From JANQOH01 sp965243325 (GTDB lineage: Bacteria; Pseudomonadota; Alphaproteobacteria; UBA7887), in assembly GCA_965243325.1 (NCBI GenBank), contig CBDEUQ010000003.1:2046001-2110000 (forward strand): a stretch of DNA of 64,000 bases, written 5' to 3'. The notes under the pieces are model-generated. The model was not told the DNA's origin. It ran no database searches and was given only the letters and a program-made list of their open reading frames with translations. Both the position numbers and the translations under genes were made by a program. The first letter of the stretch is position 1, and each line of letters opens with the position of its first letter. This document shows, piece after piece, positions 41,727 through 50,348 of the stretch.

Positions 41727-43243
41727 CGCGCCGCCCCGCGTTCGGCGAACCAGCGCGCGCGAATTGCCCGGTCCACGCGCCCCCTCAGCGCCGCGTCGCC
41801 CTGCGCCAGCGCGATGGCGAGCCGCGCGGCGGGCAGGGCGTCGCCGGACGGCGCCCGCTTCGCCTTCTCCAGCAGAACGCGCACCGCCCTCGCACGGAGC
41901 GCGGGCGCGAAGTCTCCGGCGTGGCGGGCGATGCTGCCTTCGGCCGCTTCCAGGGGAACGACGGGGCGTTCGGCCAGCACCGCCTCGTCCAGCAGCCTCT
42001 CCGGTGGCATGTCCAGGACCATGGCGAGAAAGACGTTCCGCATCCAGCGGTCCCGCGCCGCCGAGCCTTCGGGCGCCGCCGCCGCGTAGCGTTCCAGAAG
42101 CCCGGCCAGCTGGCCGCGCCCGTCGACGGGCGCGATACCGAGATAGACCGGGTTGAACCAGCGGTGCCCGTTTCCGAGAAACGACGGAATCGCAGGCGAG
42201 TCGGGGTTCTCGCCGCCTGTCCGGAAAGCGAACTCCATGCCCCGCAGCGCGAGGAACAGGGACCACATGCGGTGGTGGTCGGCAAGGCTCGGAAGATCGC
42301 CCGCCAGGTCCTCGAAGGCGGCGACGGGGAAGTGCGCGCGCAGGGCGTCGCGGCGGAGTCGGCGGCCTTCGAGCGCGATCATGCGGGCGCGGATGCGCCC
42401 GACGATGCCCGGGTCCGCGTTCGCTGTGGCGTCGTCCGCCTTGGCGGCGGCGAGTTCGTAACCAGCCGAATCGACCAGTCCCGCCAGCATGCGCCCCTGC
42501 GCGTCCGGCGCGTCCCACAGGGCTTCGAGGTCCTCGAGCGTCAGAAACGCCGCCCGCAACCGCGCGTAGGCGAGCGCCGTGTCCGGCTCCGCGCGAAGCC
42601 GGCTGCCGCGGTCGGCATGGCCGCGGACCAGTTCGCGCGCCAGCGACCGGTACAGACGGGGGGACGCGCGCAGGTCCGCGCGCCGCGCCGCGAGTGCGTT
42701 CGCGTAAGTAGCCGGCGCCTCGCGCGCCAGCTGGCGGGGCGCCGCCGCGGCGAGCGCTTCGACCGCTGCCGGGGTGGGGATCCGGCGCAGCGAATCCGCC
42801 GCCAGGTCCCACAGGCGGCGGGTCGTCTTCGTCTCGTCGTCGTTCAGCAAGGTCAGACGTGGCCCGAAGAACGCCGCCTCGTAGACCGGCCGGACCCGCA
42901 GCAGGTGTCCGAGCCTGGCCGCATAGGCGTCGAGAACGGCGCCGTGCTCCCCGCCGCCGGGAAGGTCCGCGGGCTCGGGCGCCTCCTCGTCCCGCGAGCC
43001 GGTCAGCAGCGGGATCATGTCGACGCCGTAGTGGATGCGCATGGCCAGACCCTGCGGGTCCGATGCGGTCAGCGTCTCGCCGTCGACCTCGACGCCGTCC
43101 ATCGTCGCTTCGATCCAGGCGCGCGCAGACGCGGGCGTGAGCGCGTCTGCCGCGGGCGGCACCACGGGCGGGGCGTCGCAAGCCGCCGCCGCCAGGGCGG
43201 CCGACGCGAGGCCGACCCTCGCAAGGTGACGCACAGGGCTCAT
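41723..43243 (-). CDS. Predicted lipoprotein of unknown function paired with the collagen-like protein
   Basis: This 506-residue protein begins MSPVRHLARVGLASAALAAA, then AACDAPP: a lipoprotein-type signal with a relaxed lipobox. The mature part is mostly helical and Ala/Arg-rich with no known catalytic motif; conserved-looking stretches are MRIHYGVDMIPLLTGSRDEE, VYEAAFFGPRLTLLNDDETK, FLGNGHRWFNPVYLGIAPVD and MRNVFLAMVLDMPPERLLDE. It is the first gene of the coupled pair with the collagen-like protein (4-bp overlap) and is divergent from the GMC oxidoreductase (188-bp gap). It may anchor or assemble the collagen-like partner at the outer membrane; this is inference only. Confidence 0.72.
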   Translation of the reverse strand: MSPVRHLARVGLASAALAAAACDAPPVVPPAADALTPASARAWIEATMDGVEVDGETLTASDPQGLAMRIHYGVDMIPLLTGSRDEEAPEPADLPGGGEHGAVLDAYAARLGHLLRVRPVYEAAFFGPRLTLLNDDETKTTRRLWDLAADSLRRIPTPAAVEALAAAAPRQLAREAPATYANALAARRADLRASPRLYRSLARELVRGHADRGSRLRAEPDTALAYARLRAAFLTLEDLEALWDAPDAQGRMLAGLVDSAGYELAAAKADDATANADPGIVGRIRARMIALEGRRLRRDALRAHFPVAAFEDLAGDLPSLADHHRMWSLFLALRGMEFAFRTGGENPDSPAIPSFLGNGHRWFNPVYLGIAPVDGRGQLAGLLERYAAAAPEGSAARDRWMRNVFLAMVLDMPPERLLDEAVLAERPVVPLEAAEGSIARHAGDFAPALRARAVRVLLEKAKRAPSGDALPAARLAIALAQGDAALRGRVDRAIRARWFAERGAAR

Positions 43244-43431
43244 CGCGACTCTGCCTGTTCGCCCGTCCGGTTCGGGAACCATAACCCGTTTCGCGTTCGC
43301 GCTTCGAACCCCGGGCTTTCAAGCGACCCGCTGCCCGCGCGCGGGTCCGGGACAGGCCGGGCCCGACAAGGTAGAAAGGGATGCATGGGACCGCGGACAC
43401 GTGTCCGGCACGCCTTCCGGGGAGCGGCGGA

Positions 43432-45030
43432 ATGAACGCGGCAGCGCGCTTCGACTACATCGTCGTCGGTGCCGGTTCGGCGGGGTCGGCGCTGGCGGCG
43501 CGGCTGAGCGAAGTGCCGAACAACCGCGTGCTGCTGCTCGAGGCCGGCCGGGCGAGTCATCCCCTTTCGCGCCTGCCGGTGAGTTTCGGGCTGTTCATCG
43601 ACAATCCGGGAGTCAACTGGCGTTACCTGTCCGAGCCCGAGCCGGGAACGGCGAACCGCGCGATCCCGGTGCCGCGCGGCAAGCTTCTCGGCGGCTCCTC
43701 GTCGATCAACGGCCTCGTCTACGTACGCGGCCAGCCGCTCGACTACGACACCTGGTCGCAGTTCGGCAACCGCGGCTGGAGCTGGAGCGACGTGGCGCCG
43801 GTCTTCGAGCGCATGGAGGACTATCGCGGCGGCGGCGAGGGGCGCGGCGCCGGCGGGCCGCTCGGCGTCTCCGAGGTGGCCGACCGCAACCCGCTCTACG
43901 ATGCCTGGTTCGCGGCCGCGGAGGCGGTCGGGATTCGTCGCAACCCGGACTACAACGGCGGCGATCAGGAGGGGATCGCCACGACCCAGGCGACGATTGC
44001 GCGCGGCCGCCGCATGAGCACCGCGCATTGCTACCTGAAGCCGGCGAGGCGGCGAACGAATCTCGCGGTCGTGGCCGAAGCCGCCACGCTCCGGCTCACG
44101 TTCGACGGCCGGCGCTGCACCGGTGTCGTTTACGAGCGGGGAGGCCGGACCCACGAGGAGGCCGCCGCGCGCGAGGTCGTCCTGTGCGCCGGCGCCGTCG
44201 CCTCGCCGCAGCTTCTCGAACTGTCCGGCGTCGGCGCGCCCGAGGTGCTGCGGGCGCACGGCATTCCGGTGCGGCACGCGCTGCCCGCCGTCGGCGAGAA
44301 TTTCCGCGACCACATGAACGCGCGCGTCCAATGGCGGGTCAGGGCGCCGGGGGTGTCGTACAACGAGCGCGCGCGCGGGCTCGGCCTGGTCGGTCAGGCG
44401 GCGCGCTATCTGGCGACCGGCGGCGGCTTCCTCAGCCTGCCCTCGGCGCCGCTCGTCGCCTTTCTGCGGACGCGACCGGAGCTGGCGACGCCGGACATCC
44501 AGTTGCACCTCATTCCCTACGCGGTGAAGGATCCGAAGCGGCGCAAGCTGCACGCGTTCCCGGCCATGACGGCGGCGTGCTACCAGTTGCGGCCCGAGAG
44601 CCTGGGCTCGATCCACATCCGCTCGTCCGACCCCGCCGAGCCGCCGGCGATTCGCTTCAATTTCCTCGGCGACCCGATCGACCGGGCGACCCTGGTCGCC
44701 GGAGTCGGGCTGATGCGGCGAATCGCCGCGGCGCCGCCGATGGACCCGTTCCGCGGCGAGGAAATCTCGCCGGGTGCGGCGGTGGACGGCGCCGCGGAGA
44801 TCGAGAGCTGGATCCGCGAGAATTCCGAGACCGCGTACCATCCCATCGGCACCTGCCGCATGGGGCCAGGCGCCGACGCCGTCGTCGACGACCGCCTGAA
44901 GGTTCACGGCCTCGACGGATTGCGCGTCGCCGATGCCTCGATCTTCCCGACCATGCCCTCGGGCAACACGAACGCACCGAGCATCATGGTCGGCGAGAAA
45001 TGCGCCGACATGATGCGCGAGCCGGCCTGA
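43432..45030 (+). CDS. GMC-family FAD oxidoreductase (choline/alcohol dehydrogenase-like)
   Basis: This 532-residue flavoenzyme oxidises an alcohol group. The N-terminal FAD motif DYIVVGAGSAGSALAARLSE, the GMC signature 1 region GKLLGGSSSINGLVYVRGQP, signature 2 GAVASPQLLELSGVG, and the active-site pair in ETAYHPIGTCRMG (His) and MPSGNTNAPSIMVGEKCADM (Asn) are intact. ATG 43432 has a GGGGAGCGG site. The family includes choline dehydrogenase and polyethylene-glycol and other alcohol dehydrogenases; the substrate is open. A short perfect palindrome follows the stop. Confidence 0.93.
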   Translation: MNAAARFDYIVVGAGSAGSALAARLSEVPNNRVLLLEAGRASHPLSRLPVSFGLFIDNPGVNWRYLSEPEPGTANRAIPVPRGKLLGGSSSINGLVYVRGQPLDYDTWSQFGNRGWSWSDVAPVFERMEDYRGGGEGRGAGGPLGVSEVADRNPLYDAWFAAAEAVGIRRNPDYNGGDQEGIATTQATIARGRRMSTAHCYLKPARRRTNLAVVAEAATLRLTFDGRRCTGVVYERGGRTHEEAAAREVVLCAGAVASPQLLELSGVGAPEVLRAHGIPVRHALPAVGENFRDHMNARVQWRVRAPGVSYNERARGLGLVGQAARYLATGGGFLSLPSAPLVAFLRTRPELATPDIQLHLIPYAVKDPKRRKLHAFPAMTAACYQLRPESLGSIHIRSSDPAEPPAIRFNFLGDPIDRATLVAGVGLMRRIAAAPPMDPFRGEEISPGAAVDGAAEIESWIRENSETAYHPIGTCRMGPGADAVVDDRLKVHGLDGLRVADASIFPTMPSGNTNAPSIMVGEKCADMMREPA

Positions 45031-45048
45031 CCCCGGAGCAGGGCGCGC

Positions 45049-45065
45049 GGCGACATATTGTCGCC
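45049..45065. promoter_or_regulatory. Perfect 7-bp inverted repeat GGCGACA-TAT-TGTCGCC
   Basis: Nineteen bases after the GMC oxidoreductase stop a 17-bp palindrome with 7-bp arms and a 3-bp spacer stands in otherwise unstructured sequence. No T-tract follows, so it looks more like an operator than a terminator, but no cognate regulator is adjacent. The 266-bp gap up to the aminotransferase gene holds nothing else recognisable. Confidence 0.35.
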
Positions 45066-45296
45066 ACGGAATCGCCGCGGCATTTCCTCGCGCCAGCCCC
45101 GCGGTCGCCGAAGTCGGATACGACTTTTTTCTCGTCGGCCCGGGGGGTCCCCTCTCAAAACGCTCCATCCCCGGGCCGGCGTTCCACGGCGGCGGGCGGC
45201 CCTCCGGAGTCCCTCCCTCTCCTCTCACGCCCGCCGCCGCCTACACCCCCACACAGCCGGTTTGTCGATGCGCGCGCGATTCGCTATGACCGGCGC

Positions 45297-46136
45297 ATGC
45301 ACGCTCGCACGTATACGAACGGCGAATGGCACGACGGCGCACCGCCGTTGCAGGGCGCGCTGACCCAGTCGTTCATGCACGGCACCACGGTGTTCGACGG
45401 TGCGCGCTCGTTCGGCCGCCTGGCGCCGGACGTCGATCTCCACATGGCGCGGCTGCTGCGCTCGGCGGCGGCGATGGGGCTCGAGACGGATCTTCGGGAG
45501 GCGGCGCTGACCGACCTCGCGGCGGACGGCGTTCGTCTCTTCCCGCCCGACGCCGAGCTCTACATCCGCCCGGCGCTGTGGGCGGAGGACGGGTTCCTGG
45601 TGCCGGAAGGCCGCGCCCGCTTCGCGCTGACCCTGTTCGAGGCGCCCATGCCGGCGCCGAGCGGCCTCAGCGTGTGCCTGTCCTCCTACCGCCGGCCGAA
45701 CCCCGACATGGCGCCGACGCTGGCCAAGGCGTCTTGCCTCTATCCGCTCACCGCGCTCGCGCTGAAGGACGCCGCCGCGCGCGGCTGTGACAACGCGGTC
45801 ATGCGCGACGGCGCCGGCAATGTCGTGGAGTTCGGCACGTCGAATCTGTGGCTGGCGAAGGACGGCGCGGCCGTGACTCCGGCGCCCAACGGCACCTTCC
45901 TCGACGGCGTGACGCGCCGGCGGGTGATCGCGCTGCTTCGCGACGCCGGCGTCGAGGTGCGCGAGACCGAGGTCTCCTGGCGCGACGTGCTCGACGCCGA
46001 CGAGGTGTTTTCCACGGGCAATCTCGGTAAGGTCCTGCCGGTCACGCGCGTCGAGGATCGCGAATTCCAGCCCGGACCCGTCTGCGCCCTCGCCCGCGAG
46101 CGCTATTTCGCCTACGCCGAGGGCGAGACGGTCTGA
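45297..46136 (+). CDS. PLP-dependent aminotransferase class IV (branched-chain/D-amino acid type)
   Basis: This 279-residue fold-type IV transaminase begins HARTYTNGEWHDGAPPLQGA, has the SFMHGTTVFDGARSFG motif, and carries the Schiff-base lysine in MAPTLAKASCLYPLTALALK. The cofactor phosphate loops VEFGTSNLWLAKDGAAVTPA and FLDGVTRRRVIALLRDAGVE and the EVFSTGNLGKVLPVTRV segment are intact. It probably moves amino groups between branched-chain or related amino acids and 2-oxoglutarate or pyruvate. It stands alone between gaps of 266 and 185 bp. A hairpin with a T-tract follows 21 bp after its stop. Confidence 0.92.
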   Translation: MHARTYTNGEWHDGAPPLQGALTQSFMHGTTVFDGARSFGRLAPDVDLHMARLLRSAAAMGLETDLREAALTDLAADGVRLFPPDAELYIRPALWAEDGFLVPEGRARFALTLFEAPMPAPSGLSVCLSSYRRPNPDMAPTLAKASCLYPLTALALKDAAARGCDNAVMRDGAGNVVEFGTSNLWLAKDGAAVTPAPNGTFLDGVTRRRVIALLRDAGVEVRETEVSWRDVLDADEVFSTGNLGKVLPVTRVEDREFQPGPVCALARERYFAYAEGETV

Positions 46137-46157
46137 CGCCCCGGGCACACCGGAAAC

Positions 46158-46180
46158 GCACCTGACGGTGCTGCCTTTTT
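46158..46180 (+). terminator. Intrinsic terminator-like hairpin after the aminotransferase gene
   Basis: GCACC-TGAC-GGTGC forms a 5-bp stem with a 4-base loop, followed by TGCCTTTTT. The T-run starts four bases after the stem, so strength is moderate. It lies 21 bp past the aminotransferase stop and fits transcription end of that single gene. Confidence 0.45.
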
Positions 46181-46321
46181 GCGTACCCGGTGCCCGGCGC
46201 GGGTTGCGCGGTGAACCATTGAAGCGGCTGAATGCCGCAGGATCGAAGTGGACCCCGAGCGACAGGAAACGGCGAAACGGCGCGTCCACACGCTTTCGGC
46301 ATACTTCCAGAGGAGAACGAC

Positions 46322-46654
46322 ATGCTCTTCGACGTTCGCACGTACACTTGCCGTCCCGGCAGCGTCCGCAAGCAGATGGAGCTTTACGTGGAGATGGGTT
46401 GGGAGCCCCAGCGCCGCCATTTGGGGGAGCCGCTCTTCTACGGCGCCTGCGAATCGGGCGATCCGAACACGTACGTCCATATCTGGGTCTACGAGAACGC
46501 GGGAGACCGGGAGACGAAGCGCGCCGCGATGATGGCGGATCCGGACTGGCAGACATATCTTGCGGCGAGCGCCGAGGCGGGCTGGCTCATCGCCCAGGAG
46601 AACAAGCTGATGGTGAACGCGCCGTTCTTCGAGTCGAGCGTCGGGCCGAAGTAG
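46322..46654 (+). CDS. NIPSNAP-family protein
   Basis: This 110-residue dimeric alpha-beta-barrel protein has MLFDVRTYTCRPGSVRKQME at the start, GDPNTYVHIWVYENAGDRET in the middle and WQTYLAASAEAGWLIAQENK near the end, typical of bacterial NIPSNAP domains. ATG 46322 has a good AGGAGAACG site. Biochemical function is not established for bacterial members; they often lie near oxidoreductases and catabolic enzymes. It stands as a single gene with its own ribosome-binding site between the aminotransferase and a lipoprotein gene. Confidence 0.88.
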   Translation: MLFDVRTYTCRPGSVRKQMELYVEMGWEPQRRHLGEPLFYGACESGDPNTYVHIWVYENAGDRETKRAAMMADPDWQTYLAASAEAGWLIAQENKLMVNAPFFESSVGPK

Positions 46655-46727
46655 GGGCGGCGACCCCGCACCGCGCCGCGGCAGGAGTCCTGCCCCCGGG
46701 CACTGCCCGAACAGAGGAGGCGAACCG

Positions 46728-47660
46728 ATGAAACAGGTCCATTTCGTTGCAGCCGCCGGGCTGGTTCTCGCGCTGACGGGATGCGGTGGAGGAGGGGGCG
46801 GAGGCGGAGGCGGAGGGTCTCCGTCCGATCGGGAATTGGAGGTCGGGCGGCAACTCGGAGGCCTCTCCGTCCCGTCCTTCACCGCCGATGAGTTCGAGTC
46901 GGGCGTCAACCGCGCCGCCGGCAACGCCAATACCCTGGTGCTGTCCGACACTGTCTCTTTCGTGGATGTTCCGGGATTGCCCTCGGAGCTCCGGTTCCAC
47001 ACGCAATGCATGCTGGACCGGTGCGAACAGGAGGAGCCGATCTCGGGCGAGACGGTCGAAGTGATTCTCGATGAGTACCTGGCGGACGACGGGGCGGTCG
47101 ATTCGCTGATGCCCCGCCCGGCCGGAGAGCGCTACGGGATCCGAATCGCGCGAGTACGGTTTAGCGAACGGACCCCGGACGGCGACATGCTCACGTTTGA
47201 GGGCTACGGCGGCTGGATGGAGTACGGAGCGTTCCTCGTCACGGAGGGCGAAATCCAGGAAGGCGACTTTCTTGGGGCCCGGCTCTTCGCCTCGTCGTCG
47301 TTCGGAGACTCGCCGAACACCGTGCCGGATATCGGAGCGTCGTGGAACGGCATCGTCGCAGGCGTGGATACCAGCCGGACGGACACGCAAGGCAACATCG
47401 TTCAGGGGCAGGTGCGCATCGATCTCGAGTCGCCGCACGGTGCGCCGGTGGTGGATGTCGCGTTCACCGGGCTCTACGACCTCGAGACCGAGGTGGGCAG
47501 GGATTCGATCTACTGGGACGATGTTCCGGTCACCCCGCTCGGTTTCTCGGACGGCTCGAGCATCGACGGGCGCTTCTACGGCCCGAGCCATGAAGAGGCG
47601 AGCGGGGTGTTCGAACGAGGCGACCTGATCGGAGCGTTCGGCGCGACGAAGGCGGAGTAG
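46728..47660 (+). CDS. TbpB-like beta-barrel lipoprotein with poly-glycine linker
   Basis: This 310-residue surface lipoprotein has a signal peptide ending in the lipobox LTGC (Cys19), then eleven consecutive glycines as a flexible linker. The C-terminal half ends with GRFYGPSHEEASGVFERGDL and IGAFGATK, the hallmark of transferrin-binding-protein-B-like barrels (GxFYGPxAxExxGVF...GAFGA). Proteins of this type are often placed on the cell surface by Slam transporters and bind host or environmental ligands. No Slam, TonB receptor or iron gene is adjacent. Base composition is lower in GC than the core genes by eye, consistent with acquisition. Confidence 0.8.
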   Translation: MKQVHFVAAAGLVLALTGCGGGGGGGGGGGSPSDRELEVGRQLGGLSVPSFTADEFESGVNRAAGNANTLVLSDTVSFVDVPGLPSELRFHTQCMLDRCEQEEPISGETVEVILDEYLADDGAVDSLMPRPAGERYGIRIARVRFSERTPDGDMLTFEGYGGWMEYGAFLVTEGEIQEGDFLGARLFASSSFGDSPNTVPDIGASWNGIVAGVDTSRTDTQGNIVQGQVRIDLESPHGAPVVDVAFTGLYDLETEVGRDSIYWDDVPVTPLGFSDGSSIDGRFYGPSHEEASGVFERGDLIGAFGATKAE

Positions 47661-47892
47661 CCGGAGACCGCGAGGCCCGCGACGCCCGCGAGGTTCGGGT
47701 TGCGAACGCGGCCGCTCCGGGGCGTCCGCCTACCGGGAGTGTCGTTCGGCGGCGTCGTCCGACGGCCGGCATCAGCGGGAGTGGGAGCATGGCCGCCCTG
47801 ACCGGCGTTCAATCCGAGCGCCGAACGACGTTCGCCCGGCTGTGGAGCGGCGCGGAGGCCGCGGACGCGCGAGGCTGAGCGGCGACGCGGAT
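47661..47892. other. Convergent intergenic region, nothing recognised
   Basis: A 232-bp gap between the TbpB-like gene and the convergent TPP-enzyme gene. It is rich in short GC palindromes but has no T-tract terminator. A 29-codon ATG frame exists at 47789 without convincing support. Confidence 0.5.
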
Positions 47893-49590
47893 TTAACCGT
47901 GCTGCTTCGCCTCGAACGCGGCGATCTCGCTCATGAACGGCGCGGCGACGTCCGCATTGATCTTGCAGTCGAGAAAGACCGGGCCTTCCGGTGCCGCAAG
48001 CAGGGGGCCAAGCGCCTTCAGGTCGTCGGGAGTGCGCACCGTGTGGGCGTCGTAGCCGAACGCCTCGGCGACGGGTGCGAAGTCGACATCCGGGAAGACT
48101 GACTTCGCGACCGGGAACTGGCGCATTCTCAGATGATGCAGCTCTGCGCCATAGGCGCAGTCGTTCATCAGCACGACGACCAGCGGCAGATCCTCGCGCA
48201 CGACGGTTTCGAGCTCGCCCATGGTCATCAGGAAGCCGCCGTCTCCCACGACGAACACCGTCGGAATGTGCGGCCGCGCCCGGGCAAAGCCCAGCGCCGC
48301 GCCGAACCCGAGCCCGATGGACGCGAAGTTGTTGGTCATCTTGAAATGCGCGGGATCCGGGACCGACAGATAGGGCACGACGCCCAGGAAATTGCCGGAG
48401 TCGTAGACGACGTTCCGGGCATCCGGCAGCATTCGGTCCAGCGTGGCGGCGAGCGTGCGCGGATCGATCGTGCGCGCCGTGTTGGCCGGCTGGAAATCGT
48501 CTGCGATGGAGAAGCCGTCGAGGGAGGCCATGTGCCCGGCGCCGTGCCAGGGCTTGTCGGCGCCCTCCTTCTCAGCCGTCGCTTCGACAAGCTGTTCCAC
48601 CGCCAGCCTCGCATCGCCCACCACGGCGACATCGGCCGTGGTCCAGCGCCCGATGCTGGCCCGCGAGGCGTCGATCTGGATCAGCGGTGCGTCCGGCAAG
48701 GACTCGCCGAAGCTCATGGTGAGGATGTTCAGGCTGGCGCCCACGGCAAGCACGCAATCGGCCTCGGCCGCCATGCGCCGCGCGGCGGAGTGCGAAAACG
48801 AGCCGATGATGCCGAGGTCGAGCCGGTTGCCCTGGAACATGTCCTTGCCCCTGGCGGTCGTGGAGAGCATCGCGCCGGTCCTCTCCGCCAGGCTGACCAG
48901 CGCCTCGCGCGCCCCCGCCCTCCAGGCGCCGTGGCCGGCAAGGACGAGCGGCCTCTTGGCCCGGTCCAGCAGCGCCGCCGCCGCTGCTATGGCATGCGCG
49001 CGCGCGGGCTGTGCCGGCGGTGCAGGAACGGGGCCGGTGTCCAGCGGCTCAGGCGCGGGTTCGCCCGGCTCGATCGCGATCTCCGCATGCTGCACGTCGA
49101 CCGGCAGGAGCAATGCAACGGCCTCTCCCGTCCGGGCGAGGGCCGCCGCATCCGCGAGCGTAGCCCGGGCCGTCGCGGCGCCGGTCGGCGCCAGGGCGCG
49201 GACCCCGGCCGCCTTCAGCACCCCCGCGCCGTCCAGCTCCTTGTAGTCCGGCCCGAGGGCGTTCGCCGACCCCGTCGGCAGCGCCGCCTCGCCGTAGATG
49301 ATGAGCACGGGATTGCCGGTTCGCGCGGCGAAGGAGGCGGCGTGCAATCCGTTGGCGAGCGCGGGTCCCCGGCCGACGCAGGCCACGCCGAGGCGTCCCG
49401 TCGCGGCCGCATAGCCGTCCGCCATGCCGATGGCGACGTTCTCGTGACGGGCGCCGATGAGGGCGATGCCCATTGCGTCCAGCGTCACCGCAAACGCCGC
49501 CGTGTCATCGCTCATCAGCCCGAACACCGTGTCGACTCCCATCGCCTTGATGTCTTCGGCCAACGCCTGATAGATCGGAATGGTCCGCAT
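47893..49590 (-). CDS. Thiamine-diphosphate-dependent enzyme (acetolactate synthase/benzoylformate decarboxylase family)
   Basis: This 565-residue enzyme has the three-domain TPP fold. The activating glutamate is Glu50 (GARHENVAIGMADGYAAATG), the central domain includes KRPLVLAGHGAWRAGAREAL, and the cofactor motif runs from VVGDGGFLMTMGELETVVRE to VVLMNDCAYGAELHHLRMRQ (GDG...N). The C-terminal part FPDVDFAPVAEAFGYDAHTV is standard. Length fits acetolactate synthase, oxalyl-CoA decarboxylase or sulfopyruvate-type relatives; lack of an FAD-specific cue or small subunit argues against housekeeping IlvB. It is divergent from the ECF sigma gene (135-bp gap). Substrate unknown. Confidence 0.88.
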   Translation of the reverse strand: MRTIPIYQALAEDIKAMGVDTVFGLMSDDTAAFAVTLDAMGIALIGARHENVAIGMADGYAAATGRLGVACVGRGPALANGLHAASFAARTGNPVLIIYGEAALPTGSANALGPDYKELDGAGVLKAAGVRALAPTGAATARATLADAAALARTGEAVALLLPVDVQHAEIAIEPGEPAPEPLDTGPVPAPPAQPARAHAIAAAAALLDRAKRPLVLAGHGAWRAGAREALVSLAERTGAMLSTTARGKDMFQGNRLDLGIIGSFSHSAARRMAAEADCVLAVGASLNILTMSFGESLPDAPLIQIDASRASIGRWTTADVAVVGDARLAVEQLVEATAEKEGADKPWHGAGHMASLDGFSIADDFQPANTARTIDPRTLAATLDRMLPDARNVVYDSGNFLGVVPYLSVPDPAHFKMTNNFASIGLGFGAALGFARARPHIPTVFVVGDGGFLMTMGELETVVREDLPLVVVLMNDCAYGAELHHLRMRQFPVAKSVFPDVDFAPVAEAFGYDAHTVRTPDDLKALGPLLAAPEGPVFLDCKINADVAAPFMSEIAAFEAKQHG

Positions 49591-49725
49591 GACCGCCTCT
49601 CCCGCACCGGTTCGCCGGACATGCTACCCGATATCGCCGCCCGCACCGGCGTCATCCGCTCGACCGGGACCGGGCGATGCCGGCGCTCGTCTCCCCGGCC
49701 CTGATCGGGATCCGGGTAGACAAGC

Positions 49726-50313
49726 ATGACGGCGCCGCGGTCTTTCGATCGGTACAGCGATGGAGAGTTGGTCGATCTCTGCAACGGCGGCGGCCGCCGC
49801 GAGGCAATCCACGCGTTCGAGGCGCTCTATCGACGGCACCGGGATTACGTCACGCGCGTCTCTCTGCGCTTCGGGGCAGATCACGGGATCGCAGGCGACG
49901 TGCTGCAGGAGACCTTTCTCTATCTGCTGAAGAAGTTCCCCCCGACCGGCGACGGTCTGGTGCTGAGCGCGCAGTTGCGCTCGCTGCTCTACCCGGTCGC
50001 CAAGAGTCTCACGCTCAGTGCGCTCCGGCGCCGCGAGAGATTCGAGGGATCCGATGTGCTCGATCCCGACCGGCACGCGGAAACGCGGGGCGCCGGCCCG
50101 GAAGATGGGGATCTGGCGAGGCTGCTGTCGGGTCTCACAAGTCTCTCGATCGAACACCGCGAGGTCCTGCTGCTGCGCTTCGTCGACGATCTGTCGCTGA
50201 ACGAAATCTCGGAGGTGCTCTCGATCCCCCTCGGCACGGTCAAGTCGCGGCTGCACCTTGCGGTGAAGAAGCTGAAATCCCATCCGCGGATCAAGCGCCT
50301 GAAAAAATCGTGA
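49726..50313 (+). CDS. ECF-type RNA polymerase sigma factor
   Basis: This 195-residue alternative sigma factor has region 2 (EALYRRHRDYVTRVSLRFGA, DVLQETFLYLLKKFPP) and region 4 (LSIEHREVLLLRFVDDLSLN, then EISEVLSIPLGTVKSRLHLA) with the helix-turn-helix. No extra C-terminal domain is present. It heads a four-gene operon whose second product is a short single-span membrane protein that could act as its anti-sigma factor, and whose last products are exported. It is therefore expected to respond to an envelope signal and transcribe the operon. Confidence 0.92.
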   Translation: MTAPRSFDRYSDGELVDLCNGGGRREAIHAFEALYRRHRDYVTRVSLRFGADHGIAGDVLQETFLYLLKKFPPTGDGLVLSAQLRSLLYPVAKSLTLSALRRRERFEGSDVLDPDRHAETRGAGPEDGDLARLLSGLTSLSIEHREVLLLRFVDDLSLNEISEVLSIPLGTVKSRLHLAVKKLKSHPRIKRLKKS

Positions 50314-50348
50314 ACCTTTTTGCGGTGTCGTGCGCTTAACCCTGCGAG

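Noticed and set aside
47789..47878. 29-codon ATG frame in the convergent gap after the TbpB-like gene
   Set aside because: Weak ribosome-binding site and no conserved character; the gap is palindromic and such short frames are expected by chance.
50311..50333. GAACC...GTCGT pair between the sigma gene and the next gene as an ECF promoter
   Set aside because: The spacing between the two blocks is too short for a typical ECF -35/-10 pair and no similar pair is found before the sigma gene.
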